This document shows, one piece after another, positions 1-7,282 of a stretch of 55,082 nucleotides of DNA. Position 1 is the stretch's first letter; the number at the start of each line of letters is the position of its first letter. The position numbers were made by a program, and so were the translations under genes. The notes beneath the pieces are model-generated. The model searched no databases and was not told where the DNA came from. It worked only from the letters and a program-made list of their open reading frames with translations. Origin of the DNA: Lachnospiraceae bacterium (GTDB lineage Bacteria > Bacillota > Clostridia > Lachnospirales > Lachnospiraceae); contig JAQXZD010000093.1 of the NCBI GenBank assembly GCA_029227035.1, positions 1-55,082 on the forward strand. Direction: 5' to 3'.

Positions 1-483
1 GAGTCTGCCGGAACCTTAAAGATGTTTGCATTATATCCGGAATTACAGGACGTGTTGGAGAAGGGTAGTGTATTCTTTATTGATGAATTAAATGCTCGTC
101 TGCATCCGCTGCTTGTAAGGAATTTTCTACTTACATTTTTAAATCCGGAAATTAATACCAATCATGCTCAGATTGTATTTACAACTCACGATACATGGCA
201 GTTGTCTAATCAATTATTGCGCCGTGATGAAATCTGGTTTGTAGAAAAAGATGATCGAGGAGTTTCTACACTTTATTCATTGGCTGATTTTGTGGATGAG
301 GATGGTTCCCATATCCGTAAGGATGAAAACTACGAGAAGAATTACCTGATTGGAAAGTACGGTGCGATTCCTGAATTAAAGAGTATCGACATTTTAAAAA
401 GAAATGATGAACAGCAGCTGAAACGATTGCAAGCATATTCACAGTCAATTAGCGAGGCGAAAAAGTATGGCGAAAAAAGATAG
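1..483 (+). CDS. ABC-like AAA ATPase, C-terminal part (AbiLi/RloA-like), cut by window edge
   Basis: The reading frame is open from base 1, and the residues ahead of the first ATG read ESAGT, like the signature stretch of ABC-type ATPases. The ATG at 22 is therefore probably internal and the gene starts outside the window. The visible 160 residues hold a Walker B strand ending in an acidic pair (VFFIDELNARLHP) and a following TTHD switch, the layout of AAA_15/AAA_21 OLD- or RloA-like ATPases. The end overlaps the next gene by 17 bases, which suggests translational coupling. An ATPase coupled to an RloB protein is the make-up of the lactococcal abortive-infection system AbiL. The defence role is inferred from that pairing. 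Confidence 0.75.
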   Translation, partial: ESAGTLKMFALYPELQDVLEKGSVFFIDELNARLHPLLVRNFLLTFLNPEINTNHAQIVFTTHDTWQLSNQLLRRDEIWFVEKDDRGVSTLYSLADFVDEDGSHIRKDENYEKNYLIGKYGAIPELKSIDILKRNDEQQLKRLQAYSQSISEAKKYGEKR

Positions 484-1111
484 AACAGGTAACAGAAAGA
501 CAAGAGAGCAGAGAAAGCAATTCAAGTTGCCGGAATTAGGCTACTACTTGATTGTGACGGATACAGAAGCTACGGAGCGTTGTTTCTTCACCGGGCTTCA
601 TCAGGCTTTGCCAGAGGATGTGAGAAATAAGCTTGTAATAAAGGTGGTAGAGACAAAGACTCGCACCATGATTGATAGATGTCTTGAACTCACGGCTTAT
701 GATGCACAGTATCGAATTCCGTGGATTGTGTTTGATAGAGATCAAGTGCAGGGATTTGATGAAATTATTGCAGAGGCAGAGAGTAAAGGAATACAGGTGG
801 GCTGGTCCAATCCATGTTTTGAAATATGGATGTATGCTTATTTCGGGTCTATGCCAGTAATCCAAGATTCGTGGACATGCTGCTCAGATTTTGGACGAGT
901 ATATGAAACTAAAACCGGACAGAAGTATTCCAAAGCTGATGAGCAGATGTATGGCAAGCTCTGCAAAGTAGGTGACGAGGAGAAGGCAATTCAGATAGCA
1001 CAGCAGAAGCTGGAGCAGTGTATCAGAGAAGGAAAAATGAAACCATCAGAGATGTGTCCGTGTACAACGGTGCATGAACTGGTGGGAGAGATTAAAGGCA
1101 AGACTTCCTAA
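467..1111 (+). CDS. RloB-like Toprim-type protein (AbiLii-like)
   Basis: This 214-residue protein has the RloB pattern: a basic N-terminus, an early strand followed by a glutamate motif (DTEATERCFF), an acidic FDRDQ motif near residue 90, and the characteristic SNPCFEIWMYAYF stretch near residues 110-122. RloB proteins are thought to be Toprim-fold nucleases that work with an ABC-like ATPase. The start ATG lies inside the ATPase gene. No promoter is visible between the two, so they should be co-expressed. Together they match the AbiL type of anti-phage pair. Activity has not been shown from sequence, and restriction-associated functions are also known for Rlo proteins. Confidence 0.75.
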   Translation: MAKKDRTGNRKTREQRKQFKLPELGYYLIVTDTEATERCFFTGLHQALPEDVRNKLVIKVVETKTRTMIDRCLELTAYDAQYRIPWIVFDRDQVQGFDEIIAEAESKGIQVGWSNPCFEIWMYAYFGSMPVIQDSWTCCSDFGRVYETKTGQKYSKADEQMYGKLCKVGDEEKAIQIAQQKLEQCIREGKMKPSEMCPCTTVHELVGEIKGKTS

Positions 1112-1172
1112 ATTTGAGCAACAGAAAAGCACCTGCAAAATTAGCAGATGTATGACCTTAATTATAGGTGCT

Positions 1173-1224
1173 TTCCCCTTAAATGACGTGATGTTTTAAG
1201 GGAAAAGCATAATCTTTAAGGGAA
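1173..1224. repeat. Inverted TTAAGGGAA half-sites downstream of fic
   Basis: TTCCCCTTAA at 1173-1182 and TTAAGGGAA at 1196-1204 form an inverted pair with a 13-base gap. A third copy in direct orientation lies at 1216-1224 and touches the fic stop codon. The same 9-mer occurs in two further pairs with the same 13-base gap upstream of fic. The regular spacing suggests protein binding sites rather than chance, and no terminator-like T run follows. Confidence 0.7.
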
Positions 1225-2271
1225 TTATTTTATTCTGAAATAGCAAATGTTTTTTCCTGAACCTTCACGTTTTAGTTCACCTGAAGCAACCAGCTTACGC
1301 AGTGCACCTTCTATCGAACTTATGCTGAACGAAGGGCAGAGCTCTCGGATATCTTGCTTTGTGAAGCGGCCTATTTTGTTTAAGGTTGCTCGTCTGACTG
1401 TTTCGAGAGCCGGTAGCTTTGTTTCCACAAGCTCAAAACGTTCCTCAAAGTCCTTGTATGCTGCAAGAATGGTGCCAAGTAGATATTTAATAAATGGGAC
1501 TACATCTTCCGTTCCTTCATGCCAGCCGATTTGTGCCTGCCCAAGTGCGTCGTAGTACAAGTCCTTGTTTTTAGCAATCTTAGCTTCCAGTGAAATATAC
1601 TTGCCAATGTAAAAGCCGTTTCTGTATAACAAAAGTGTCGTAAGCAAACGACTCATTCGTCCATTCCCATCGTTGAATGGATGGATGCAAAGAAAATCAT
1701 GAATGAAGATTGGAATTACAATCAGAGGTTCAACTTCCATATTTCCAATAACACGATTATATTCCTCACATATTTTATCCAAAGCCTGTGGAGTATCGTA
1801 TGGAGCGAGTGGTGTAAACAGAGTTTCTACATGACCATCAGGATAGGTAGCGCTAATATAGTTCTGTACACTTTTTGTTCTGCCGGCCATAGGATTATTC
1901 ATGTGGCTATACAATATTTTATGAAGTTGCAGGATATAGTTTTGGGTAATTGGAATAGCGTCAAAACTCTCGTGAATAGTGTTAAGCACATCACGATAGC
2001 CTGCAATTTCTTGCTCATCACGATTCTTAGGTGTTGTTTTTTCTTCAACAAGCTGTTTGACACGAGTGCTTGTTGTAACAATACCTTCAATGGCATTGGA
2101 AGCCTCGGTGCTTTGCACCTTAGCAATTTCAACCAATTTTTCTAATTCTTCCGGACGTTGCTTCAGGGACATTTCCTGCTTACCAGCTTCTTTATAAATT
2201 GCAGCAATTAAACTAAGAATGTCTGAATCCCATTTTTGATGCTTGATTTCAGAGTAATTAAAAGTTCGCAT
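1225..2271 (-). CDS. Fic family protein AMP-transferase with C-terminal winged helix
   Basis: The 348-residue protein has the full Fic active-site loop HPFNDGNGRMSR at residues 197-208, so the catalytic His, the acidic Asp and the nucleotide-binding Arg are present. An N-terminal SNAIEG at residues 58-63 fits the inhibitory helix motif (S/T)xxxE(G/N), which makes this a class II, self-inhibited Fic enzyme. The last 70 or so residues look like a winged helix-turn-helix. The ATG at 2271 was preferred to an upstream TTG because GGAGG sits 8 bases before it. Fic enzymes usually transfer AMP to target proteins. The target here is unknown. The gene is flanked on both sides by TTAAGGGAA sites, suggesting autoregulation through the winged helix. 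Confidence 0.9.
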   Translation of the reverse strand: MRTFNYSEIKHQKWDSDILSLIAAIYKEAGKQEMSLKQRPEELEKLVEIAKVQSTEASNAIEGIVTTSTRVKQLVEEKTTPKNRDEQEIAGYRDVLNTIHESFDAIPITQNYILQLHKILYSHMNNPMAGRTKSVQNYISATYPDGHVETLFTPLAPYDTPQALDKICEEYNRVIGNMEVEPLIVIPIFIHDFLCIHPFNDGNGRMSRLLTTLLLYRNGFYIGKYISLEAKIAKNKDLYYDALGQAQIGWHEGTEDVVPFIKYLLGTILAAYKDFEERFELVETKLPALETVRRATLNKIGRFTKQDIRELCPSFSISSIEGALRKLVASGELKREGSGKNICYFRIK

Positions 2272-2289
2272 TACCTTCACCTCCAATTA

Positions 2290-2373
2290 TTCCCTTAAAT
2301 AGTAGCATAAAATAAGGGAAAAGCCAATGCGTCAAGTGAAATTTCCCTTAATATTATGTGTGCTTTAAGGGAA
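2290..2373. promoter_or_regulatory. Two 31-bp inverted half-site pairs over the fic promoter
   Basis: TTCCCTTAA (2290-2298) with ATAAGGGAA (2312-2320), and TTCCCTTAA (2343-2351) with TTAAGGGAA (2365-2373), each span 31 bp with a 13-base gap. On the minus strand a TTGACG box near 2335 and a T-rich -10 region place one site in the promoter spacer and another beside the fic ribosome binding site. This is a typical repressor layout. The binding protein is unknown; the Fic winged helix is the closest candidate. Confidence 0.7.
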
Positions 2374-2513
2374 AATATGCAAGAATAGGATTTATTTTTA
2401 GATACCGCTATAATTACAAGGTTTTACAAGAATTTTTCCTGAAGTTTTCATTAGTATGTTATTCTGTTTTTATGTCAAATGCGAATAGCAGGGTGCGCGG
2501 GAGGAAGTTTTTT

Positions 2514-3302
2514 ATGAATTGCATAAACTGTGGAGCAGAGTTAGAGCCGGGCGCTCTGATTTGTCCATATTGTGGGACAGAGAATGAGGCTGTGGCAAAG
2601 GCACAGCATGAAAATGAAATACGTGAAATTCATGAAAAAATAGATCAGCTGGATAAGACTATGCAAGAGGACAGAGTCAGGAAAGTCAATCATTCTCTGA
2701 GCAGATTGGCGTTGATTGTGGGGGCGCTGGTGTTATTGTTGATTGTTGGTATCTTTGCAGTCACCAGAATTCAGTCAGGGGTTGCACTTTCCAGACAGCA
2801 AAAGAATCTTGAAAAGCTGGAAGGTTATTATCAGGATGGAGATTATGATGCTGTAGTGAAATATATGGATAAATATAAGCTTAAAGGAAATACCTTTGGA
2901 AAGTATCAGAAGACAAAGGATGCCATGGAATGGATGGATTATGGATTATCCTATGTGGGGGATGAGGAGAATTACTTTAAGTATGTTATGGATTATGAGA
3001 AATCACGGGATGGTATTGCATATAGTCTGGAAATAAATATCAACAGTCTTTGCCGCAGTCTGTATCAATTGGATCAAATGGGAGAGAAGGGTTATTTATA
3101 CGGGGAGCAGGCAGTTGTGGAGTATGCAAAAGAGCAGGTGATGCAGGCATTTGAAACCCATTTTCTTGTTACGGAAGAGGAGGTTGAACCCTGGATCGCG
3201 TTGCAGGGTGAAGAGGATGTGGAAGGATCCTGGTATAAGGAGCAGGCACAAATGGTGGCAGACCGTCTGTGGCAGAGTGGACGATTCCAGGAAAGTGAGT
3301 AA
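2514..3302 (+). CDS. Zinc-ribbon single-pass membrane protein, copy 1
   Basis: The 262-residue protein starts with a double CxxC zinc ribbon (CINCG...CPYCG) in the first 25 residues, then a charged coiled stretch, one membrane segment at about residues 62-84, and a long acidic, tyrosine-rich outer or inner domain. The ATG at 2514 is preferred because GGGAGGAAG lies just upstream and the zinc ribbon starts there. An in-frame upstream ATG at 2358 would add unrelated residues. It is followed after 17 bases by a related gene with the same plan, so the pair arose by duplication. No enzyme motif is recognised. A role in membrane sensing or envelope function is only a guess. Confidence 0.8.
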   Translation: MNCINCGAELEPGALICPYCGTENEAVAKAQHENEIREIHEKIDQLDKTMQEDRVRKVNHSLSRLALIVGALVLLLIVGIFAVTRIQSGVALSRQQKNLEKLEGYYQDGDYDAVVKYMDKYKLKGNTFGKYQKTKDAMEWMDYGLSYVGDEENYFKYVMDYEKSRDGIAYSLEININSLCRSLYQLDQMGEKGYLYGEQAVVEYAKEQVMQAFETHFLVTEEEVEPWIALQGEEDVEGSWYKEQAQMVADRLWQSGRFQESE

Positions 3303-3319
3303 GGAAGGGGGTAGATAAA

Positions 3320-4069
3320 ATGATATGTAAAAATTGTGGAGGCAATTATCGCACCAGAGAATTAATCTGTCCGTATTGCGGAACAGAAAATCTTGTCGGA
3401 AAATTGTGGATGGCGCAGCGTACAGAAGCAGAGCTTGCGTATGAGCGGGCAAGAAAAGAAGCGAAGAGAAAAACGTCCCCGTATGTGCTGAACCGTGCAA
3501 TAGGGCGTCTGGCACTTATTATGGGGTGTCTCTGCGTGGTGATGCTTATTGGCGTATGGTGTGTGTCTATGGTACTGGAAATCAGCAGGAACGTGCATAG
3601 GAGCAGCCGCGCCGGAGAAATCCAGAGTACGAAGGAGATGTTGTATGAGCAAGGGCGTTTTGAAGAGCTTTATGCGTACATGGATAAATATGATTTGTTC
3701 AGTCAGGACGATTACGCATACAGTCAGGCGGCACTTATGGTGTATGATTATGATTCTTTTGTCAACCGCAAGTTGGAGTTTGCCGGCATGGATAATGAGG
3801 AAAAGCAGGAAGACAGTTATTGTCTGGAGTCGATTCTAAAACGTGGTGCAGATGTCTGTCATTTGGATTTGGGACTGTATGACGAGTTAGATCCGATGAA
3901 TGAAGATATCTATAACAATTATTGCGCAGAGATTAAAACTTTCTGGCAGTATTATCTGGGTATGACAGAGGAAGAGATAGATACAATTTTAAAAGATGAT
4001 CATCCGGCAAGCTCTGTGTATGAAGAACTGACAGCTACACTGATGAAACGGAGGGCATGGGAAGAATGA
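3320..4069 (+). CDS. Zinc-ribbon single-pass membrane protein, copy 2
   Basis: This 249-residue paralogue of the preceding gene has the same order: zinc ribbon (CKNCG...CPYCGTEN), basic helical linker, an RLALIMG-like start of the membrane segment near residue 62, then a DKYDLF/DKYKL-like soluble repeat region. The shared CPYCGTEN and the YMDKY stretch after the membrane segment support a tandem duplication. GGGGGTAGATAAA gives a usable ribosome binding site. Its stop overlaps the next start. Function unknown. Confidence 0.8.
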   Translation: MICKNCGGNYRTRELICPYCGTENLVGKLWMAQRTEAELAYERARKEAKRKTSPYVLNRAIGRLALIMGCLCVVMLIGVWCVSMVLEISRNVHRSSRAGEIQSTKEMLYEQGRFEELYAYMDKYDLFSQDDYAYSQAALMVYDYDSFVNRKLEFAGMDNEEKQEDSYCLESILKRGADVCHLDLGLYDELDPMNEDIYNNYCAEIKTFWQYYLGMTEEEIDTILKDDHPASSVYEELTATLMKRRAWEE

Positions 4070-4500
4070 AACAGAAGAATCCAATCATAGGTATTGTGTG
4101 GAAATCAGTATTGGTTTTATACTTTGGAATGCTATTTTATACCATGATTAAAATTTCGGTAGAAATGATTGTGGACTATAATCAGGATCATTATAATCAG
4201 GCGGAATCTATTGAACGGTGCGATTATGATTATTATAACCGGAATTTTGGAGGCCTAAGGGAAACGCTGACCTTGAACCACCTTCATGATGAGATATTTG
4301 ATAAATATTGGGAAGTTGTGGATGGTTATGAGGATTATGTGAACTATGTCACATGGCAACGGGCAGCGAATCAGGGAGTGGAAGAGAGTAGTACACAGGT
4401 AGAAAATTACAGGACGGCGGTGATAGAGAACAGCAAAAACTGTAAGTTCAGTGATAACCAGGAGATACTGGATGGATTTGTGGAGAACATGGAGCTGTAA
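4066..4500 (+). CDS. Small single-pass membrane protein, third gene of the zinc-ribbon group
   Basis: The protein has 144 residues, a basic N-terminus, one membrane segment (about residues 8-30) and an acidic tyrosine-rich remainder. It lacks the zinc ribbon but resembles the two genes before it in its post-membrane part, including DHYNQAE and D/Y-rich stretches. The ATG at 4066 overlaps the previous stop (ATGA) and is preferred to the in-frame ATG at 4057, which sits only one base from the GGAGGG. The operon ends at this gene, with a hairpin over its stop codon. Function unknown. Confidence 0.7.
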   Translation: MKQKNPIIGIVWKSVLVLYFGMLFYTMIKISVEMIVDYNQDHYNQAESIERCDYDYYNRNFGGLRETLTLNHLHDEIFDKYWEVVDGYEDYVNYVTWQRAANQGVEESSTQVENYRTAVIENSKNCKFSDNQEILDGFVENMEL

Positions 4501-4530
4501 AGTGATGATTTAACAGCTCCAATTATTTTG
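4491..4530 (+). terminator. Hairpin terminator over the stop codon
   Basis: GGAGCTGT at 4491-4498 pairs with ACAGCTCC at 4513-4520, and AATTATTTTG follows. The stem includes the last codons of the membrane-protein gene, so transcription of the three-gene group probably ends here. The T tract is imperfect. Confidence 0.6.
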
Positions 4531-4579
4531 TGGCTTTTTAGCGCATTGTATCGAATCCAATTGGAATCTTTTTGAAAGG

Positions 4580-4608
4580 TTGACACAATGCGTGTAAAAG
4601 GATATACT
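4580..4608 (+). promoter_or_regulatory. Strong sigma-A promoter for the nuclease-like gene
   Basis: TTGACA (4580-4585) and TATACT (4603-4608) are separated by exactly 17 bases. CAATGCG occurs in the spacer (4586-4592), downstream (4622-4628) and, inverted, upstream (4542-4548), so the promoter may be under operator control, possibly by the small HTH protein encoded after the nuclease-like gene. Confidence 0.75.
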
Positions 4609-4645
4609 ACCAATATTAACGCAATGCGATACGTGGGGGTATATC

Positions 4646-5170
4646 ATGGATAAGAATATAAATGTTATTACGGATTTAGATGGAAGCAAAGTTGTATTGA
4701 TAAATGATCTTCGATTTAAATCAAGAAATGATATTAATTGGAATCAGGTTGAGGAATATCTTAAAGAGTATATTGGAGAATATTTTGAAATAGCTGAGAC
4801 GGCTGAAAAGATTTTTATAGGTACAGATTTTCCTGATGAATTTAGTCATTCTATGGATACAAAAGGATTAAAGGGTGCCAATAAGAAAGCAAAAGCCAAT
4901 ATGGTTTCTTCTATAGGCGATTTAGTTCAGATAGCACGAAATAAGGCAGAATTTCCAGATTATAATGGCAAGCACAAAAGAAAAGCAAAATATGGTTGGT
5001 ATAGATATGATACAAGGTTTGGTTTGCCGGTTTATGATGAACGAGGAAAGCTTGAGAAATATAATATTTTTACCACTCGTATGTTGGTTCGGTGTGATGA
5101 AGATGGAAAGTTATATCTTTATGATTTTGTGAGAACAAAAAAAGAAACGAGCAGGCCGCTTGAACAATAA
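4646..5170 (+). CDS. BECR-fold nuclease-like protein (phage Barnase-EndoU-ColicinE5/D-RelE type), putative toxin
   Basis: The 174-residue protein resembles the PBECR group found in phage-linked and mobile Firmicute proteins: an N-terminal acidic beta region with IGTDFPDEF, a central basic helix (NKKAKANMVSS), then KHKRKAKYGWYRYDTRF with conserved His, Lys, Tyr and Arg, and a C-terminal strand pair ending in FVRTKKETS. Such a layout fits a small RNase. Family assignment is by memory of the pattern and is not certain. The gene has its own strong promoter and is followed after 76 bases by a small HTH gene, which recalls a toxin-antitoxin arrangement with the toxin first. Confidence 0.55.
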   Translation: MDKNINVITDLDGSKVVLINDLRFKSRNDINWNQVEEYLKEYIGEYFEIAETAEKIFIGTDFPDEFSHSMDTKGLKGANKKAKANMVSSIGDLVQIARNKAEFPDYNGKHKRKAKYGWYRYDTRFGLPVYDERGKLEKYNIFTTRMLVRCDEDGKLYLYDFVRTKKETSRPLEQ

Positions 5171-5246
5171 ATGTTGTACGGTAGTAAACTTCGTTTCTTC
5201 TGCAATAAGAATATAGTATTATAGGTAAAATGTCAAGAGGTAATAT

Positions 5247-5438
5247 ATGGATGCGCAAAAAGAAATCAAAGAATTAAGAGAAGCAACGGGCATGAATCGC
5301 AGAGAATTTAGCGAGTATTATGGGATCCCTTATCGTACAGTGCAGGATTGGGAGGCAGGAAAGCGAACCATGCCTGAGTATGTGCTCAGACTTATGAAGT
5401 ATAAGGCTGAGATGGAGAACTTGTGCAAGAAACGGTAA
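5247..5438 (+). CDS. Small helix-turn-helix protein
   Basis: The protein has 63 residues and is almost entirely one XRE-like HTH: REATGMNRREFSEYYGIPYRTVQDWEAGKRTMPEYVL shows the usual recognition helix and the W-E-x-G-x-R turn. AGAGG lies 6 bases before the ATG. Its size leaves no room for a second domain, so it is a DNA-binding regulator or antitoxin. Its position after the BECR-like gene suggests it controls that gene, with the CAATGCG repeats around the promoter as candidate sites. That link is an inference. Confidence 0.8.
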   Translation: MDAQKEIKELREATGMNRREFSEYYGIPYRTVQDWEAGKRTMPEYVLRLMKYKAEMENLCKKR

Positions 5439-5461
5439 ATATAAAAATTTTTGCAAATATT

Positions 5462-5490
5462 TGTAACGAAACTTAGGATTCTCCGACTAA
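5462..5490 (+). promoter_or_regulatory. ECF-type autoregulatory promoter
   Basis: TGTAAC (5462-5467), 16 bases, then CGACTAA (5484-5490) match the ECF sigma promoter pattern of Firmicutes (SigX/SigV type: TGTAAC with CGAC or CGTC). No sigma-A boxes fit as well. It lies directly before the sigma gene, so the sigma factor probably drives its own operon. The implied transcript starts only a few bases before the ribosome binding site. Confidence 0.75.
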
Positions 5491-5515
5491 CCTATGAAGA
5501 AGGAGGTGAGCAGTT

Positions 5516-6001
5516 CTGGATTATGAGAAATTATACCATACATATTATCTGCAGGTATATTCGTATGTGATGACAATCATAAAGAATCAATCATTGGCTG
5601 AAGAGGTAACGCAAAATACGTTTTTTAAAGCAATGACTTCAAAGAAAAAATTTGAAGGAAGATCCAGTGAGATGTCATGGTTGTGCGGAATAGCAAAGCA
5701 TCTGGCAATGGATGAATTTCGCAAGAATAAAAAACTACAGGGATTTGATGAAAATATAGAAGAGACAGAGGCATCTGTTGATATTGAAGCAAAGGTGGCG
5801 GATGAGGACAGTGCCCTTCAAATACATCGGATTCTACATGAACTGCAGGAACCCTACAAAGAAGTATTTCAGTTAAGAGTGTTTGGCGAACTGTCATTTG
5901 CACAGATCGGATGCATTTTTGGAAAAACTGAAAACTGGGCAAGGGTTACTTATCATAGGGCCAGAATAAAAATTCAGGAAAGGATGGAGAAAAATGGATA
6001 A
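5516..6001 (+). CDS. ECF RNA polymerase sigma factor with probable CTG start
   Basis: This is a sigma-70 family factor with region 2 (LAEEVTQNTFFKAM, then SWLCGIAKHLAMDEFRK) and region 4 (FGELSFAQIGCIFGKTENWARVTYHRARIK). Family members normally begin about 17 residues before the first in-frame ATG at 5567, with a sequence like LDYEKLYHTYYLQVYSYV. Here that reading starts with CTG at 5516, six bases after a near-perfect AAGGAGGTGA, and a TGA at 5507 closes the frame upstream. CTG is therefore the likely start, giving 161 residues; starting at 5567 would remove part of region 2. The gene overlaps the anti-sigma gene by 8 bases. The controlled stress is unknown. Confidence 0.85.
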   Translation: MDYEKLYHTYYLQVYSYVMTIIKNQSLAEEVTQNTFFKAMTSKKKFEGRSSEMSWLCGIAKHLAMDEFRKNKKLQGFDENIEETEASVDIEAKVADEDSALQIHRILHELQEPYKEVFQLRVFGELSFAQIGCIFGKTENWARVTYHRARIKIQERMEKNG

Positions 6002-6986
6002 GAATAATTATGACGAATGTGATATTGTACAGGATTTACTTCCGCTGTATTATGATGACGCATGTAATTCTGCCAGCAAACAGTTGGTTGAAGAACATTT
6101 GAAATCATGCGCAAAATGCCAGAAAACATATAAAGAATTGCAGGACACTACAATCGATACAATGATTCAAAAGGAATCTACCGGTGTGCTGGAGCGGCAT
6201 GTAAAAAAAGAAAAGAATGCTGCTTATAAAGCGGGAGTGATAATTGCACTGTTATTGATGGTTCCCATCATTATTACCTTTTTGGTTTCAGCAGGCAGTG
6301 GCGGTGGATTTGGAGCATTTTGGGTTTTGGCAGCTTCCATGCTGTTGGTAGGAGCATTGACGGTCGTTCCGTTGACATCAAGTCACAATAAACTGGTGCG
6401 AAGTATTATCATTGGGATTGCAGCCCTGTTACTGATCATGTTTTTTGTTGATCGCATGAATGGAGGCGGAGAATTTATTTTATGGTCTGTTCCGACTGTT
6501 TTTGGGTTATCCGTAGTATTTTTCCCAATTGTGATCAGACAGCTAAAGCTTCCGGTAATACTGGCAGATAAAAAGGCGCTTGTTACAATGCTGTGGGATA
6601 CGGCATGGTTGTATCTTACAATATTTGAAGTCTGTAATCATTCCGGAGATGTGGAAGGAATGCGGGGGGGCTTGCTTACTGCATCCGTTATGATGAGCGG
6701 AGTATGGTTGGTGTTTTTGATAATCCGATATTTAAAAGTGAACGGATGGATGAAAGCCGGATTTGCATTAATCATTACAAGTATCTGGATTGCTTTTTCC
6801 AATGATGTATGTGCATTATTTGTTGAAAATAAGAGACAGTTGACGATTGCGTCAGCTAATTTTTCGGACTGGGCCGGCACGACTTGCGTAAATGCCAACG
6901 TATTTGTTCTGACATTGATTATCGGTGGCATTATAAGCGGTATTTTACTGATAATCGGATTTGGGAAAATGTTAAAGGAAAAATAA
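5994..6986 (+). CDS. Zinc-finger anti-sigma factor, multi-pass membrane protein
   Basis: The N-terminal 40 residues form a zinc-binding anti-sigma domain (HLKSCAKC, the HxxxCxxC pattern, preceded by DLLPLYYDDAC). The rest of the 330-residue protein has about eight hydrophobic segments, starting near residue 80. The start lies inside the sigma gene, so the two are made together, as is usual when an anti-sigma factor holds its partner at the membrane. The many membrane segments are unlike single-pass RsiW-type anti-sigmas, so release may depend on something other than simple site-1 cleavage. That last point is inference. Confidence 0.85.
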   Translation: MDKNNYDECDIVQDLLPLYYDDACNSASKQLVEEHLKSCAKCQKTYKELQDTTIDTMIQKESTGVLERHVKKEKNAAYKAGVIIALLLMVPIIITFLVSAGSGGGFGAFWVLAASMLLVGALTVVPLTSSHNKLVRSIIIGIAALLLIMFFVDRMNGGGEFILWSVPTVFGLSVVFFPIVIRQLKLPVILADKKALVTMLWDTAWLYLTIFEVCNHSGDVEGMRGGLLTASVMMSGVWLVFLIIRYLKVNGWMKAGFALIITSIWIAFSNDVCALFVENKRQLTIASANFSDWAGTTCVNANVFVLTLIIGGIISGILLIIGFGKMLKEK

Positions 6987-7016
6987 CGATACAAAGTTTC
7001 ATGACAATATGAAATG

Positions 7017-7049
7017 GCTCTGGGGTGTAAACCTCAGAGCTGTTTTTTT
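7017..7049 (+). terminator. Intrinsic terminator after the anti-sigma gene
   Basis: GCTCTGGGGT (7017-7026) and ACCTCAGAGC (7031-7040) form a 10-bp stem with one G-T pair and a GTAA loop, followed by TGTTTTTTT. It closes the sigma/anti-sigma operon. Confidence 0.85.
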
Positions 7050-7111
7050 GATAGAATTTGGGTGTCAAAAGGTACTCTTGAGGAAGAGGATGGGAGTATC
7101 AAGAAAAAACA

Positions 7112-7141
7112 TTGGAATAAATTGTCATATTATGGTATAAT
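7112..7141 (+). promoter_or_regulatory. Probable promoter of the chemoreceptor gene
   Basis: TTGGAA (7112-7117) and TATAAT (7136-7141) are 18 bases apart. The implied leader of about 130 bases has no riboswitch consensus that I recognise. Confidence 0.5.
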
Positions 7142-7282
7142 GAAGCCATTTAGGACAGACCAAACTATTTGCGGCAGAGACCGTAAGAATATGATTCTGA
7201 CCTCGTAACTGTGAATGGATGGAACCGTAAAAACTAAATGTAGTGATTGGAAGATACTCACCAGGAAAAGGAGGATGTTACT

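Noticed and set aside
5142-5199. 9-bp inverted repeat AAGAAACGA/TCGTTTCTT at the end of the nuclease-like gene
   Set aside because: The loop is about 40 bases and no T run follows, so a terminator is not supported.
7014-7208. 64-codon ORF after the anti-sigma gene
   Set aside because: It runs through the terminator and the chemoreceptor promoter and has no ribosome binding site.
7142-7282. Possible riboswitch in the chemoreceptor leader (c-di-GMP type)
   Set aside because: The conserved blocks of the known classes could not be found.
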